Shown here piece by piece: positions 19,185 to 26,800 of a DNA stretch of 64,000 nucleotides. The stretch spans positions 1-64,000 of the forward strand of contig NZ_PHSU01000007.1 in assembly GCF_002814235.1 (NCBI RefSeq), written 5' to 3'. Every line of letters starts with the position of its first letter. The first letter of the stretch is position 1. The notes under the pieces are model-generated. The model was given only the letters and a program-made list of their open reading frames with translations, ran no database searches and had not been told where the DNA came from. The DNA comes from Pseudomonas sp. QS1027. Lineage in GTDB: Bacteria; Pseudomonadota; Gammaproteobacteria; Pseudomonadales; Pseudomonadaceae. The translations under genes were made by a program, and so were the position numbers.

Positions 19185-19251
19185 GTCCGCAGAAGCAAAG
19201 GCCCTCGCATCAATGATGCGTTATCGTTGTAAAACGCATAGATACTTAAGC

Positions 19252-19653
19252 ATGCTGAATGACAACAATGTTCATGTCTGGATCGGAAGCAACTTCGCTC
19301 CAGAAACTGAGTACACGGACTACTTCAAACTGGACTATTCCGTTGAAGGTGACTTTGACGATCCCAGCTATAAGCTCTGCGGGTTTTGTAAAGACATCGG
19401 TACGCTTTGGTATGACGAAGACTTCATAGGCATCATACCGCGCTGCGACAATGAAGTTTCGCTGGATGAAATTCTCGTCGAGGCCGCCGTTGATCAAGAC
19501 GAACTACCTCTAGTAAAAAAGGGCTGTGAAGCGCTGGGCATTAAAAACGCCAATGCAATATTTTGGTATCAGGATGCAGATCTGCTTATCAAACAACCCA
19601 TTAAAGACCACTACAACGGCCTGAAATACATCGGTTTATTCAAAGGCGACTGA
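19252..19653 (+). CDS. Probable orphan immunity protein, Imm22-like
   Basis: A 133-residue protein from the ATG at 19252, beginning MLNDNNVHVWIGSNF. The VHVWIG start, the EYTDYFKLDY segment and the acidic character resemble Imm22-family immunity proteins of polymorphic toxins (family recalled, not searched). The frame runs on upstream to an ATG at 19141, but that part overlaps the previous gene and looks unlike the family. No toxin gene lies directly before it, so it is probably a retained immunity gene from an earlier Rhs tip. The start has only a weak ribosome-binding site. Confidence 0.65.
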   Translation: MLNDNNVHVWIGSNFAPETEYTDYFKLDYSVEGDFDDPSYKLCGFCKDIGTLWYDEDFIGIIPRCDNEVSLDEILVEAAVDQDELPLVKKGCEALGIKNANAIFWYQDADLLIKQPIKDHYNGLKYIGLFKGD

Positions 19654-19684
19654 ATTGATTCACCATGCAATGCGCGGATCAGAA

Positions 19685-19704
19685 GGGAGCCGGATCTCCC
19701 CCTT
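19685..19704 (+). terminator. Weak terminator-like hairpin
   Basis: GGGAG, a six-base loop, CTCCC, then CCTTTT, just after the Imm22-like gene. The stem is short and the T-run is only four bases. Confidence 0.25.
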
Positions 19705-19766
19705 TTACCGAGAGGCTGCCAGGAAGGCCTTTGAGGTAGCGATTCGGTCACCTTCAAGAGACTTTC

Positions 19767-20105
19767 ATGTTCTACACCCTTGCATTCAAGAAAGACAAAA
19801 ACTGTCCCACCTTCATCGATGGCGTCATTCATGAGTCGTTCAGCCCTGGCGCCTATGACGACTCGATGGACGCCGACTGGCACGACGCCGGCCCCGACGA
19901 AACACTCGCTCCCCTCCCGGAAAAGCTGGTGCTGATTACCAAGGAAAAGCGCTATGACTTTGATTTCTGCACAGCCTTTGAAGGGCATATTGTCAGTGAG
20001 CGTTTCCTGAAGGTCTTCCAAAACCTCAAGACCTCTCGATGGGAAGTCGCAGAACTGGAGATCGTCAATCATTCATCCTGGAAATACTTTGTGCTCCCTG
20101 TCTAA
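19767..20105 (+). CDS. Hypothetical protein, possible orphan immunity gene
   Basis: A 112-residue acidic soluble protein beginning MFYTLAFKKDKNCPTF. I do not recognise the family. Small size, position in the immunity island behind an Rhs effector, and the lack of other partners suggest a further orphan immunity gene. Its 3' end overlaps by 33 bases, tail to tail, with the toxin gene of the Panacea module on the other strand. Confidence 0.5.
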   Translation: MFYTLAFKKDKNCPTFIDGVIHESFSPGAYDDSMDADWHDAGPDETLAPLPEKLVLITKEKRYDFDFCTAFEGHIVSERFLKVFQNLKTSRWEVAELEIVNHSSWKYFVLPV

Positions 20106-20582
20106 TAAGACCATAAAAAATGCCGATTGCGATTGAAACCCATGAACGCGCATTTTTTGACTGACACGCAGCTCTATCAAGCTGATCTCAGGAGAAAGAC
20201 CGGCCAAGACCTTTTTCACATGAGGACCACCTGCTTTCATGTCCTCAGCCTTATAGGGCGTATAACCCAACCCCGCTTTATTCCGTCCCTTGCCTCCACT
20301 CCTGTATACGCTGTCCCACGTATGCCTACCTAGTGTTGCCAGGAAATTCGAAAATTGACCAAGCTCATCTTTTGTCCAAGCGGAGAAACACTCCCAATCC
20401 TTTTGGAAATACTTTAAAACCACGTACGGATTTTTATTTAATGGTCCCTCACGCGCACCATCTTTCTTAAACGCGGGAAGGTCATATATTTTCCGTTCCA
20501 ACGCAGTAGTAGCGGCAATTTCCTCTTTCTCAATCGTTCTTACTTCCTCATTAACTTTACTCTTTGGCAACTTGCTAGCCAT
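20073..20582 (-). CDS. Putative toxin of a Panacea-type toxin-antitoxin pair
   Basis: A 169-residue protein starting at ATG 20582, eight bases inside the end of the Panacea-domain gene, so the two are coupled. The C-terminal third (KKVLAGLSPEISLIELRVS, then KMRVHGFQS and FFMVLLDREHKVFPG) has the look of a RelE/HigB-like beta-sheet ending, but I cannot assign a fold with certainty. The N-terminus is lysine/glutamate-rich. Panacea antitoxins are known to pair with many unrelated toxins, and gene order here is antitoxin first. A longer frame to 20627 has no support. Confidence 0.65.
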   Translation of the reverse strand: MASKLPKSKVNEEVRTIEKEEIAATTALERKIYDLPAFKKDGAREGPLNKNPYVVLKYFQKDWECFSAWTKDELGQFSNFLATLGRHTWDSVYRSGGKGRNKAGLGYTPYKAEDMKAGGPHVKKVLAGLSPEISLIELRVSQKMRVHGFQSQSAFFMVLLDREHKVFPG

Positions 20583-21048
20583 CGATTTCCGCCGCATACT
20601 TCGTTTTGAAAAACTCGCAAATTTCAAATTTTGGCATAATGACTTCGCAACGCTCCTCTGGGCTCAAACCACCTCGAGCTTTAACCCATGGCGCATCTTT
20701 ATGAGTCATGTCCTCAAGTGTTTTTGCAGGCAGGTCAGCGTAAGCCTCAAAAACCTGAATCAATATGTCTTCGGCCTCAGCGCAAACGGCTGGAATTTTT
20801 TCATCTTCGGGAGCCGGCAGCGGGCTCCACCCATACTTCTTAAGCTCCTGAAACACCTCAGGAACAACTGGCCCATGAGCCCAAGCCTGAATCTGTTCAG
20901 GGAAAAGCTCTTTACCAATCAGCGTCTGAGTCCAGGCTTCCGCATAATAAAGTAGCTTCTGAACTTTCAAATGCGTAATAAGATCGCCTGACTCAGCACA
21001 CTTCGCTATAAACCAATTCGCTATATCCAGAGCTTTATGAAACGCCAT
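20575..21048 (-). CDS. panA: Panacea (DUF4065) domain antitoxin
   Basis: A 157-residue protein with the Panacea/SocA-like (DUF4065) domain: HLKVQKLLYYAEAW near residues 26-39 and the conserved AWAHGPVVPEVFQELKKYG stretch. Panacea proteins are known as antitoxins that neutralise different toxins. AGGAGG lies eight bases before ATG 21048, which decides this start over GTG 21054. The gene overlaps the following toxin gene. A TTGACT lies upstream near 21105 but its -10 partner is weak. Confidence 0.8.
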   Translation of the reverse strand: MAFHKALDIANWFIAKCAESGDLITHLKVQKLLYYAEAWTQTLIGKELFPEQIQAWAHGPVVPEVFQELKKYGWSPLPAPEDEKIPAVCAEAEDILIQVFEAYADLPAKTLEDMTHKDAPWVKARGGLSPEERCEVIMPKFEICEFFKTKYAAEIDG

Positions 21049-21557
21049 AATCACCCCCTCCTATTTATTGCTGCATATTCTCACCCACCCCATAATGAGT
21101 CAATCCACCGAATTTCATGAGAGTCTTTTCTATTTTTTGCTCTACATTCCCAGAGCGCTTATCCTACAAACCTCAGAGCTATTTCCTCAATGGATCACAA
21201 ATAACCGCTACGCCACACTGGACAGGCGCTGGATCGTGATAACTCACGTCACAGCAATGAGTACCGCTCGCTATGCAAATCTCATCACATACTCACTTTG
21301 CGAATAAAGAAATAGGAGTCTGCGGTACAGACTTACCAATCCGACACCATGCTCGCCCCATCCGCCGCCAACAGATGAAACATCCCACAAAAAATCCTCG
21401 TATTTCCCACGCACCTCAGCGCATGAAGGATATCGCCTGCACCACCAGTGATAAGCTACCGTTTGTTTGTCGCTGAAAATTCAGCGATACGGGGTTCGCA
21501 GCCCGGTTGTGAATAGGCACACAGCGTCGCAAAAGCGGCTGTTTAAGGAGCCTAACA
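21049..21557. other. AT-rich intergenic region with promoter and leader
   Basis: About 500 bases without a gene I can support. The left end must hold the promoter of the Panacea module. The right 90 bases hold the leader of the DUF6124 gene, described separately. The middle is AT-rich, with short open frames that lack ribosome-binding sites. Confidence 0.5.
21471..21557 (+). promoter_or_regulatory. Structured leader of DUF6124 gene, shared motif
   Basis: The leader begins with a perfect hairpin, CGCTGA-AAAT-TCAGCG (21471-21486). A stretch at 21493-21528 follows (GGTTCGCAGCCCGG, then AATAGGCACACAGCG) that also occurs, slightly changed, before the second DUF6124 gene at 58285-58320. AAGGAG precedes the start codon. 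The shared motif is seen directly; regulatory function is inferred. Confidence 0.55.
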
Positions 21558-21980
21558 ATGACAAATAACATTACCCCCAATCTGCCTCTCACTCGCCAAG
21601 CACCTAGCACGGTCGAAAAAGCGGTATACCTGCGTAAAATCTCTGACGTCCCTTCCAGCGAGGCTGAGTCGGGTCCGGCAAATACGCCAGGATTACTCAG
21701 TGCCCTCGCCGTCACTTCCTCCAAACCCGTCATCCCTGAAGATCCCTGCAAGCCCACGCTGTTTTCCATCCAACCAGGCATCAACGCCCAGGATGCGCTG
21801 ACCTACGTGTCGCGACTGCTCGAAACGGCTGAACTCAATGGCGACGAAATCAGCCTGCATACCAACCCCGTCGAACGGGCGCTGTTCTGGGGCATGCTGC
21901 ATTCGGTGGAAGTCGCTCGGGCGGTGGTGGATGCGTTGCTGGAAGGTTCGTCCTCACCTAATCCTGCATCGCCTTCATAA
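21558..21980 (+). CDS. DUF6124 family protein
   Basis: A 140-residue soluble protein. The last 80 residues (LFSIQPGINAQDALTYVSRL and HSVEVARAVVDALL) match a family found widely in Pseudomonas, now called DUF6124 (formerly grouped with DUF3077). Function unknown. A second member lies at 58494-58889; both keep the HSVE.ARAVVDALL ending. AAGGAG lies eight bases before ATG. It stands alone between two toxin-antitoxin modules. Confidence 0.75.
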   Translation: MTNNITPNLPLTRQAPSTVEKAVYLRKISDVPSSEAESGPANTPGLLSALAVTSSKPVIPEDPCKPTLFSIQPGINAQDALTYVSRLLETAELNGDEISLHTNPVERALFWGMLHSVEVARAVVDALLEGSSSPNPASPS

Positions 21981-22084
21981 ATTTCCCAGGCGGTAAGCAG
22001 AGCCTTATCCGCACCCTCTGAAAATCCCGGTAACGATCAGCCTGTCGTTTTTCGGCGCGTTATCGGGATAACGCATCGCTCAAA

Positions 22085-22558
22085 CTAAACAACACCCTGC
22101 ATAAAAAATTCAGCAGGGACCTTAAAAAAATCGGAAAACTTTTTTACCTGTGCAACGGTCATCTTTCTTTTATCGTTCAAAATCTCAGAAATCGCACTTT
22201 GAGTTGCAATGGCAGAAAGATCCTTTTGCTTAATCCCTCTTTCATCCATCAGAAATGCCAATGCTTGCGACTGAGAAGAATAAGGGATCAGAACCGTTTC
22301 GTTCTCATATTCATACACACGATCAGCCACCAACTCCGCAAAGCGCGCAGCCGCATGATCCTCACTGTCCGCATGTGAGTAAAGCTCATCAATCAACGCC
22401 ATTCGATCTTTAAGATCGCTGTCATCCTTGATTTTCTCACGGCATGCGGATAGCAACCGAGCCAAGGTCGCTACTTGATCGTTCAGACCTTCAAGCATGG
22501 GGGAAATATTGGCTATGAAAATATCAAAGTCTGTTGGACCGACCTTATTACGTTTCAT
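22085..22558 (-). CDS. higA: HigA-type antitoxin (helix-turn-helix)
   Basis: A 157-residue protein with a C-terminal helix-turn-helix (about residues 105-157; ALAFLMDERGIKQKDLSAIA, then ISEILNDKRKMTVAQVKKFS) of the HigA/COG5499 type. It should neutralise the HigB toxin encoded just upstream and repress the operon. ATG 22558 has AGGTGA at a good distance. The frame extends to GTG 22627, which would overlap higB; that start cannot be excluded. Gene order toxin-antitoxin is usual for HigBA. Confidence 0.85.
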   Translation of the reverse strand: MKRNKVGPTDFDIFIANISPMLEGLNDQVATLARLLSACREKIKDDSDLKDRMALIDELYSHADSEDHAAARFAELVADRVYEYENETVLIPYSSQSQALAFLMDERGIKQKDLSAIATQSAISEILNDKRKMTVAQVKKFSDFFKVPAEFFMQGVV

Positions 22559-22613
22559 TTCGTCACCTGCTATTGCATTTTGCAAGACTGTAGAAACCCG
22601 TCCTGAATCTTGT

Positions 22614-22967
22614 TTACTTAACTTCACTCTGCCACCACTTGTCATAGCTGGCATGCGGCAAAATATCTTTTATGAAAATGCTGCCATTTTTCGTATTAAT
22701 CCAAGAAATAATTCGACACTCATTCTTCTTGATATCAAAGATATAGATATCCAAGGGGCCCTTTTTACTGCTGACCTTGAGCTTGGAATGAGGAATTCGG
22801 TCGACATTCCACCCTGATACAGTTGCCCAGACCTCTCGAAATTGCTCAAAGGACTCGTAGCGCAAGCCTGGCCGATCAAATGTCGTGAGCCAAAGACTCA
22901 AAGGGACTCGCCACTGGCTGTAAGTGTTCATCGCTTGTGTCACCGCTGCTTTTGCTATCACTCGCAT
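22614..22967 (-). CDS. higB: HigB-type toxin, mRNA interferase family
   Basis: A 117-residue protein of the HigB family (ribosome-dependent RNases of the RelE superfamily). Signs are the start MRVIAKAAV, the core LDIYIFDIKKNECRIISWI, and the ending IKDILPHASYDKWW, where the H..YDKW pattern is typical. AAGGTC precedes the ATG. The gene is first in the operon and lies behind a strong promoter with an overlapping inverted repeat. Confidence 0.85.
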   Translation of the reverse strand: MRVIAKAAVTQAMNTYSQWRVPLSLWLTTFDRPGLRYESFEQFREVWATVSGWNVDRIPHSKLKVSSKKGPLDIYIFDIKKNECRIISWINTKNGSIFIKDILPHASYDKWWQSEVK

Positions 22968-22991
22968 GGTTGTTGACCTTCAGCATAGGCG

Positions 22992-23020
22992 AAAATATCT
23001 CAAATCCAGATATTTGTCAA
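22992..23020 (-). promoter_or_regulatory. higBA promoter with overlapping operator
   Basis: On the minus strand TTGACA (23020-23015), a 17-base spacer and TATTTT (22997-22992) make a near-consensus sigma-70 promoter. A perfect 8-bp inverted repeat, AAATATCT-N7-AGATATTT (22993-23015), spans from the -35 edge through the -10 box. This is the arrangement expected for autorepression by a HigA dimer. Confidence 0.75.
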
Positions 23021-23207
23021 AGTTCAAGCCCTCATCCTAAGTGATCGAAACCCCGTGCGGCCCCAACGGAAAAACAATGAAACGCTCTGGTGCAGAGTGC
23101 TACTACCAGACCAGTCGTCGCTCACCCGCCCCGTCAAAAGCACCATCCCCAGCGTGGTCTATCCTTGAGTCGTCACTAGAGCCGGACCTCGACACAGGAG
23201 ACAGCGA

Positions 23208-23546
23208 ATGGATGCACGAGAAAGAGCGTTGATGCGGGCCAGCGTGGCCTTGGGGTTGCTGATCAGCACCCTGAAGAAGCACGATCTGGAAGCCCCCCTT
23301 TCCCTGGACGATCCACATTTCAAGGAGCTGATCACTCACCTGCGGGACAACTTGCTGGAGGCGCAGGCAGACGAGAGCGTTTCCAGTGTCATGGTCTCGA
23401 TCAACAAGGCCTTCACCGATGGCGTGCGGCTCAATGCCCGTAGCGTGGGGAGCTTGTTGACGGCGCTGAAGAAGGTCGATGGGCTGCTTATCGAGGCCGG
23501 CGAGAGGCACGCTCCGTTGCCGCTGCTTCAGGTGAACGCGGGCTGA
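23208..23546 (+). CDS. Hypothetical helical protein
   Basis: A 112-residue, mostly helical, soluble protein that I do not recognise. AGGAG lies eight bases before the ATG, so it is likely expressed. Its base composition is GC-rich again, unlike the island to its left. It lies 260 bases before Rhs effector 2. It may be an unrelated small gene or a further immunity or adaptor gene; nothing in the sequence decides this. Confidence 0.5.
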   Translation: MDARERALMRASVALGLLISTLKKHDLEAPLSLDDPHFKELITHLRDNLLEAQADESVSSVMVSINKAFTDGVRLNARSVGSLLTALKKVDGLLIEAGERHAPLPLLQVNAG

Positions 23547-23563
23547 AATAAATACAGCCCCCC

Positions 23564-23648
23564 TGTAGCGGCCGGCTTGCTGGCGATGGCGGTCGGACAG
23601 ACGATGCAAGGCTTGCTGGCCTCTTCGCGGGCAAGCCCTGCTCCTACA
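23564..23648. repeat. Degenerate REP pair
   Basis: A left half (TGTAGCGGCCGGCTTGCTGG) and a better preserved right half (CTTCGCGGGCAAGCCCTGCT) in inverted order, upstream of Rhs2. The sequence is a variant of the REP elements elsewhere in the window. Confidence 0.65.
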
Positions 23649-23807
23649 AGAGGCGCGGTGTTCTTGGAGGCCTGCGCCCGCTATTTGCTCGACAACTGTG
23701 ATCCACCCCCACAATCGCAGTAGGAATAATTTCCCGCCAACATCAGATCATTCATACTCAGCCCCGCTCTTGACCTGATGATGGACCACTTGTCTTGCTG
23801 ACCTTCC

Positions 23808-26800
23808 ATGTCTGACCCGCTCTGGGCTGCCCGCCTGGGTGACGCGTTGTCCCATACCTCGATGATGGCCGATATTCTTGGCGGTGTACTCGAGGTCGCG
23901 GCCAACGTCGCCATCGGCGCACTGGCCACCGCCGCCGTGGTTGCCGCCACCGGGATCACCGTCGCTACCGGCGGCCTCGGGGCCTGTGTGCTGGGCGCTG
24001 TGGTCGGGGTGATCGTCGGCGTGGCGATGAGCAAGACCGGCGCCGACAAGGGCCTGAGCAAGATGTGCGAGGGCATAGGCAACAGCCTCTTTCCGCCCAC
24101 GGTGCAGGCCACCATCCTCACCGGTTCCACCGACACCCTGATCAACTCGATTCCCGCCGCCCGCGCGGCCGGCGCGGTGCCGTCCCATGTCGAAGCGGCC
24201 GGTACGCCAGACAGTGAGGAACCCGCCCCGGAAGCCAGCTACCTGGATATCGCCAAGGGCTTCTTTGCCCAGATGTGGCGACCCACGGTAGCAACGCCCG
24301 CCCCCGGTGCCGTGCCCAAGCCGCTGGACCTGGTGACCTGCATGAAGCATCCGCCGATGCCGCCGCAGTTTCTCGCTGAAGGGTCGGAAAAGGTCAGCAT
24401 CAACGGCCAGCCCGCCGTGCGCAGTGGTGACCGCAGCACCTGTGACGCCACCGTCGTTTCGTCAGGGCTGATCTCACCCAACGTCACCATCGGCGGCGGC
24501 TCGGTGGTGGTACGCGAAATCCGTAGTGGCAAGACTCCGGGCGTCGGCCTGGCAATCACCGCGCTGATGATGCTCAAGGGCAGCAAGGGCAAATTTCTCA
24601 GTAACCTGCCGTGCATGCTGCTGGCCGGGGTCAATTCCTTCGTCACCAGCCAGGCCATCGGCGCGCTGACCAATGCCATCGTCGGGTCGCCCAATCCGGT
24701 GCACGCAGCCACCGGCGCCAAGGTACTCGGCGGCCAGGACGAGCTGGACTTTGTCCTGCCCGGTCTCCTGCCCATCGGCTGGCAACGCTTCTACAACAGC
24801 CGCGACGAGCGTCGCAACGGTCTGTTCGGTGCCGGTTGGAGCGTGCCCTATGAAGTCAGCGTACGGATCGAACCGCACCCCGAAGGCGGCGAACGGCTGA
24901 TCTACACCGACGAACAGGCCCGGCGTATCGACATGGGCTCGATAGCCCTGGGCAGCGCGGTATTCAGTGCCGGAGAAGGTTTGAGCGTCCGCCGGCATGG
25001 CAATGGTCAGTTATTGATCGAAAGCGACGACGGCCTTTATCGCCTCTTCGAAGCCCTGCCCGGCGAGCCCACTCACTTGCGCCTGACGCAACTGGGCGAC
25101 CGCAACGACAACCGGATCTATCTCGACTATGACGTCTCCGGTCGGCTGGTGCGCCTGCGCGACACCTTCGATCTCGTACAGGTCCAACTGATCTATAGCG
25201 ACATATGGCCGAACCGGGTCAGCCATATCGAGCGCCTCCATCCGGATCGCCCGAACGAGCTGCTGGTCAGCTACACCTACGACTCGAGCGGTGACCTGGC
25301 GCAAGTACTGGACGCCACCGGCCATGCACAACGACGCTTCGCCTACGACGACGGTCAGCGACTGGTAGAGCATCAACTGTCCGTCGGCCTGCGTTGCTTC
25401 TATCAGTGGGCACAGGTCGACGGTCGCGAATGGCGGGTGGTGCGGCACTGGACCGACGAAGGCGATGAATATGCCTTCGACTACGACCTGGATGCCGGGA
25501 CCACCCGCATCACCGACAACCTCAAGCGCACCAGCACCCGCAACTGGAACCCGCAACACCAGATCACCGAATACACCGACAACCTCGGCCAGACCTGGCA
25601 GTTCCAGTGGAACGACGAACGCCAGTTGCTCGGCGCCACCGATCCCCAGGGCGGCCAGTACCAGTTCAGCTACGACGAGTCTGGCAACCTCAGCGCCACC
25701 GCAGACCCGCTGGGCCGTAGCGAGTCGACCCTGTGGCTGGACCACTGGGCCTTGCCACTGGTGGAAACCGACGCGGCCGGCAACAGCTGGCAATTCCGCT
25801 ACGACAGCCGCGGCAACTGCATCCAGGAAACCAATCCGCTGGGGCACGTCACCCGGTATCGCGTCGATGCCCAGGGCCAGACCGTCGAGATCATCGACGC
25901 CAGCGGCAAAAGCAAGACACTACGCTGGAGTCCCCTCGGCCAACTGCTCGAACATATCGACTGCTCCGGCTACCCGACACGCCTGGGTTACGACGAGCGC
26001 GGCCTGTTGCGCACGATCACCGATGCCCTGGGCGAACGTACCCAGTACGACTACGACCCCCAGGGCCGGCTGCTGAACAGCCACTTGCCCGACGGTCGCA
26101 CGCACCAATACCAACGCAATGCCGACGGCCAGTTGATCGGCTACACCGACCCGGCCGGACAGACCGTCGCCTACCACTACGACCGTCGCGGTCAGGTACG
26201 CCAGCGCATCGATGCCAGCGGTCGGCAGGTGCAGTTCAGCTACGACGCCTATGGACGCTTGCAGGCACTGACCAATGAGAATGGCGAAAGCTATCGCTTC
26301 GCCTGGGATGCCGGCGACCGCCTGGTGGAACAGCAGGACCTGGACGGCAGCGCTCGCCGTTACACCTACAACGCCCGGAACGACGTCACTCGCGTCGACG
26401 CTCTGCCCGCACCTTACGGCAGCGGTCTGGCGGCGGTCCCCGCAACACCGGTCACACCGATTGTCCATCACCTTGAGCGCGATGCCGTCGGGCGCCTGAC
26501 AGCGAAGATCACCGACGACGGCCGCACCGAATACGGCTACGACGCGCTGGACCAACTGACAGCGGTCACTTTTACCGACAACGACGGCAATGCACAGACA
26601 CTGGGTTTCGCCTACGACGCCCTTGGTCAGTTACTGGAAGAGCAAGGCGCGGCGGGCAGCCTCCAGCATCACTACGACGAACTGGGAAATCTGATCCAGA
26701 CACAGTTGCCGGATGGCCGCTGGCTCAATCGGCTGTATTACGGCAGCGGCCACCTGCACCAGATCAATCTGGACGGCCGGGTCGTCAGCGACTTCGAGCG

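Noticed and set aside
19141..19251. N-terminal extension of the Imm22-like gene
   Set aside because: It overlaps the previous gene and does not look like the family, which begins at VHVWIG.
21068..21307. A 79-codon frame in the AT-rich gap
   Set aside because: No ribosome-binding site or family resemblance; overlaps the Panacea promoter region.
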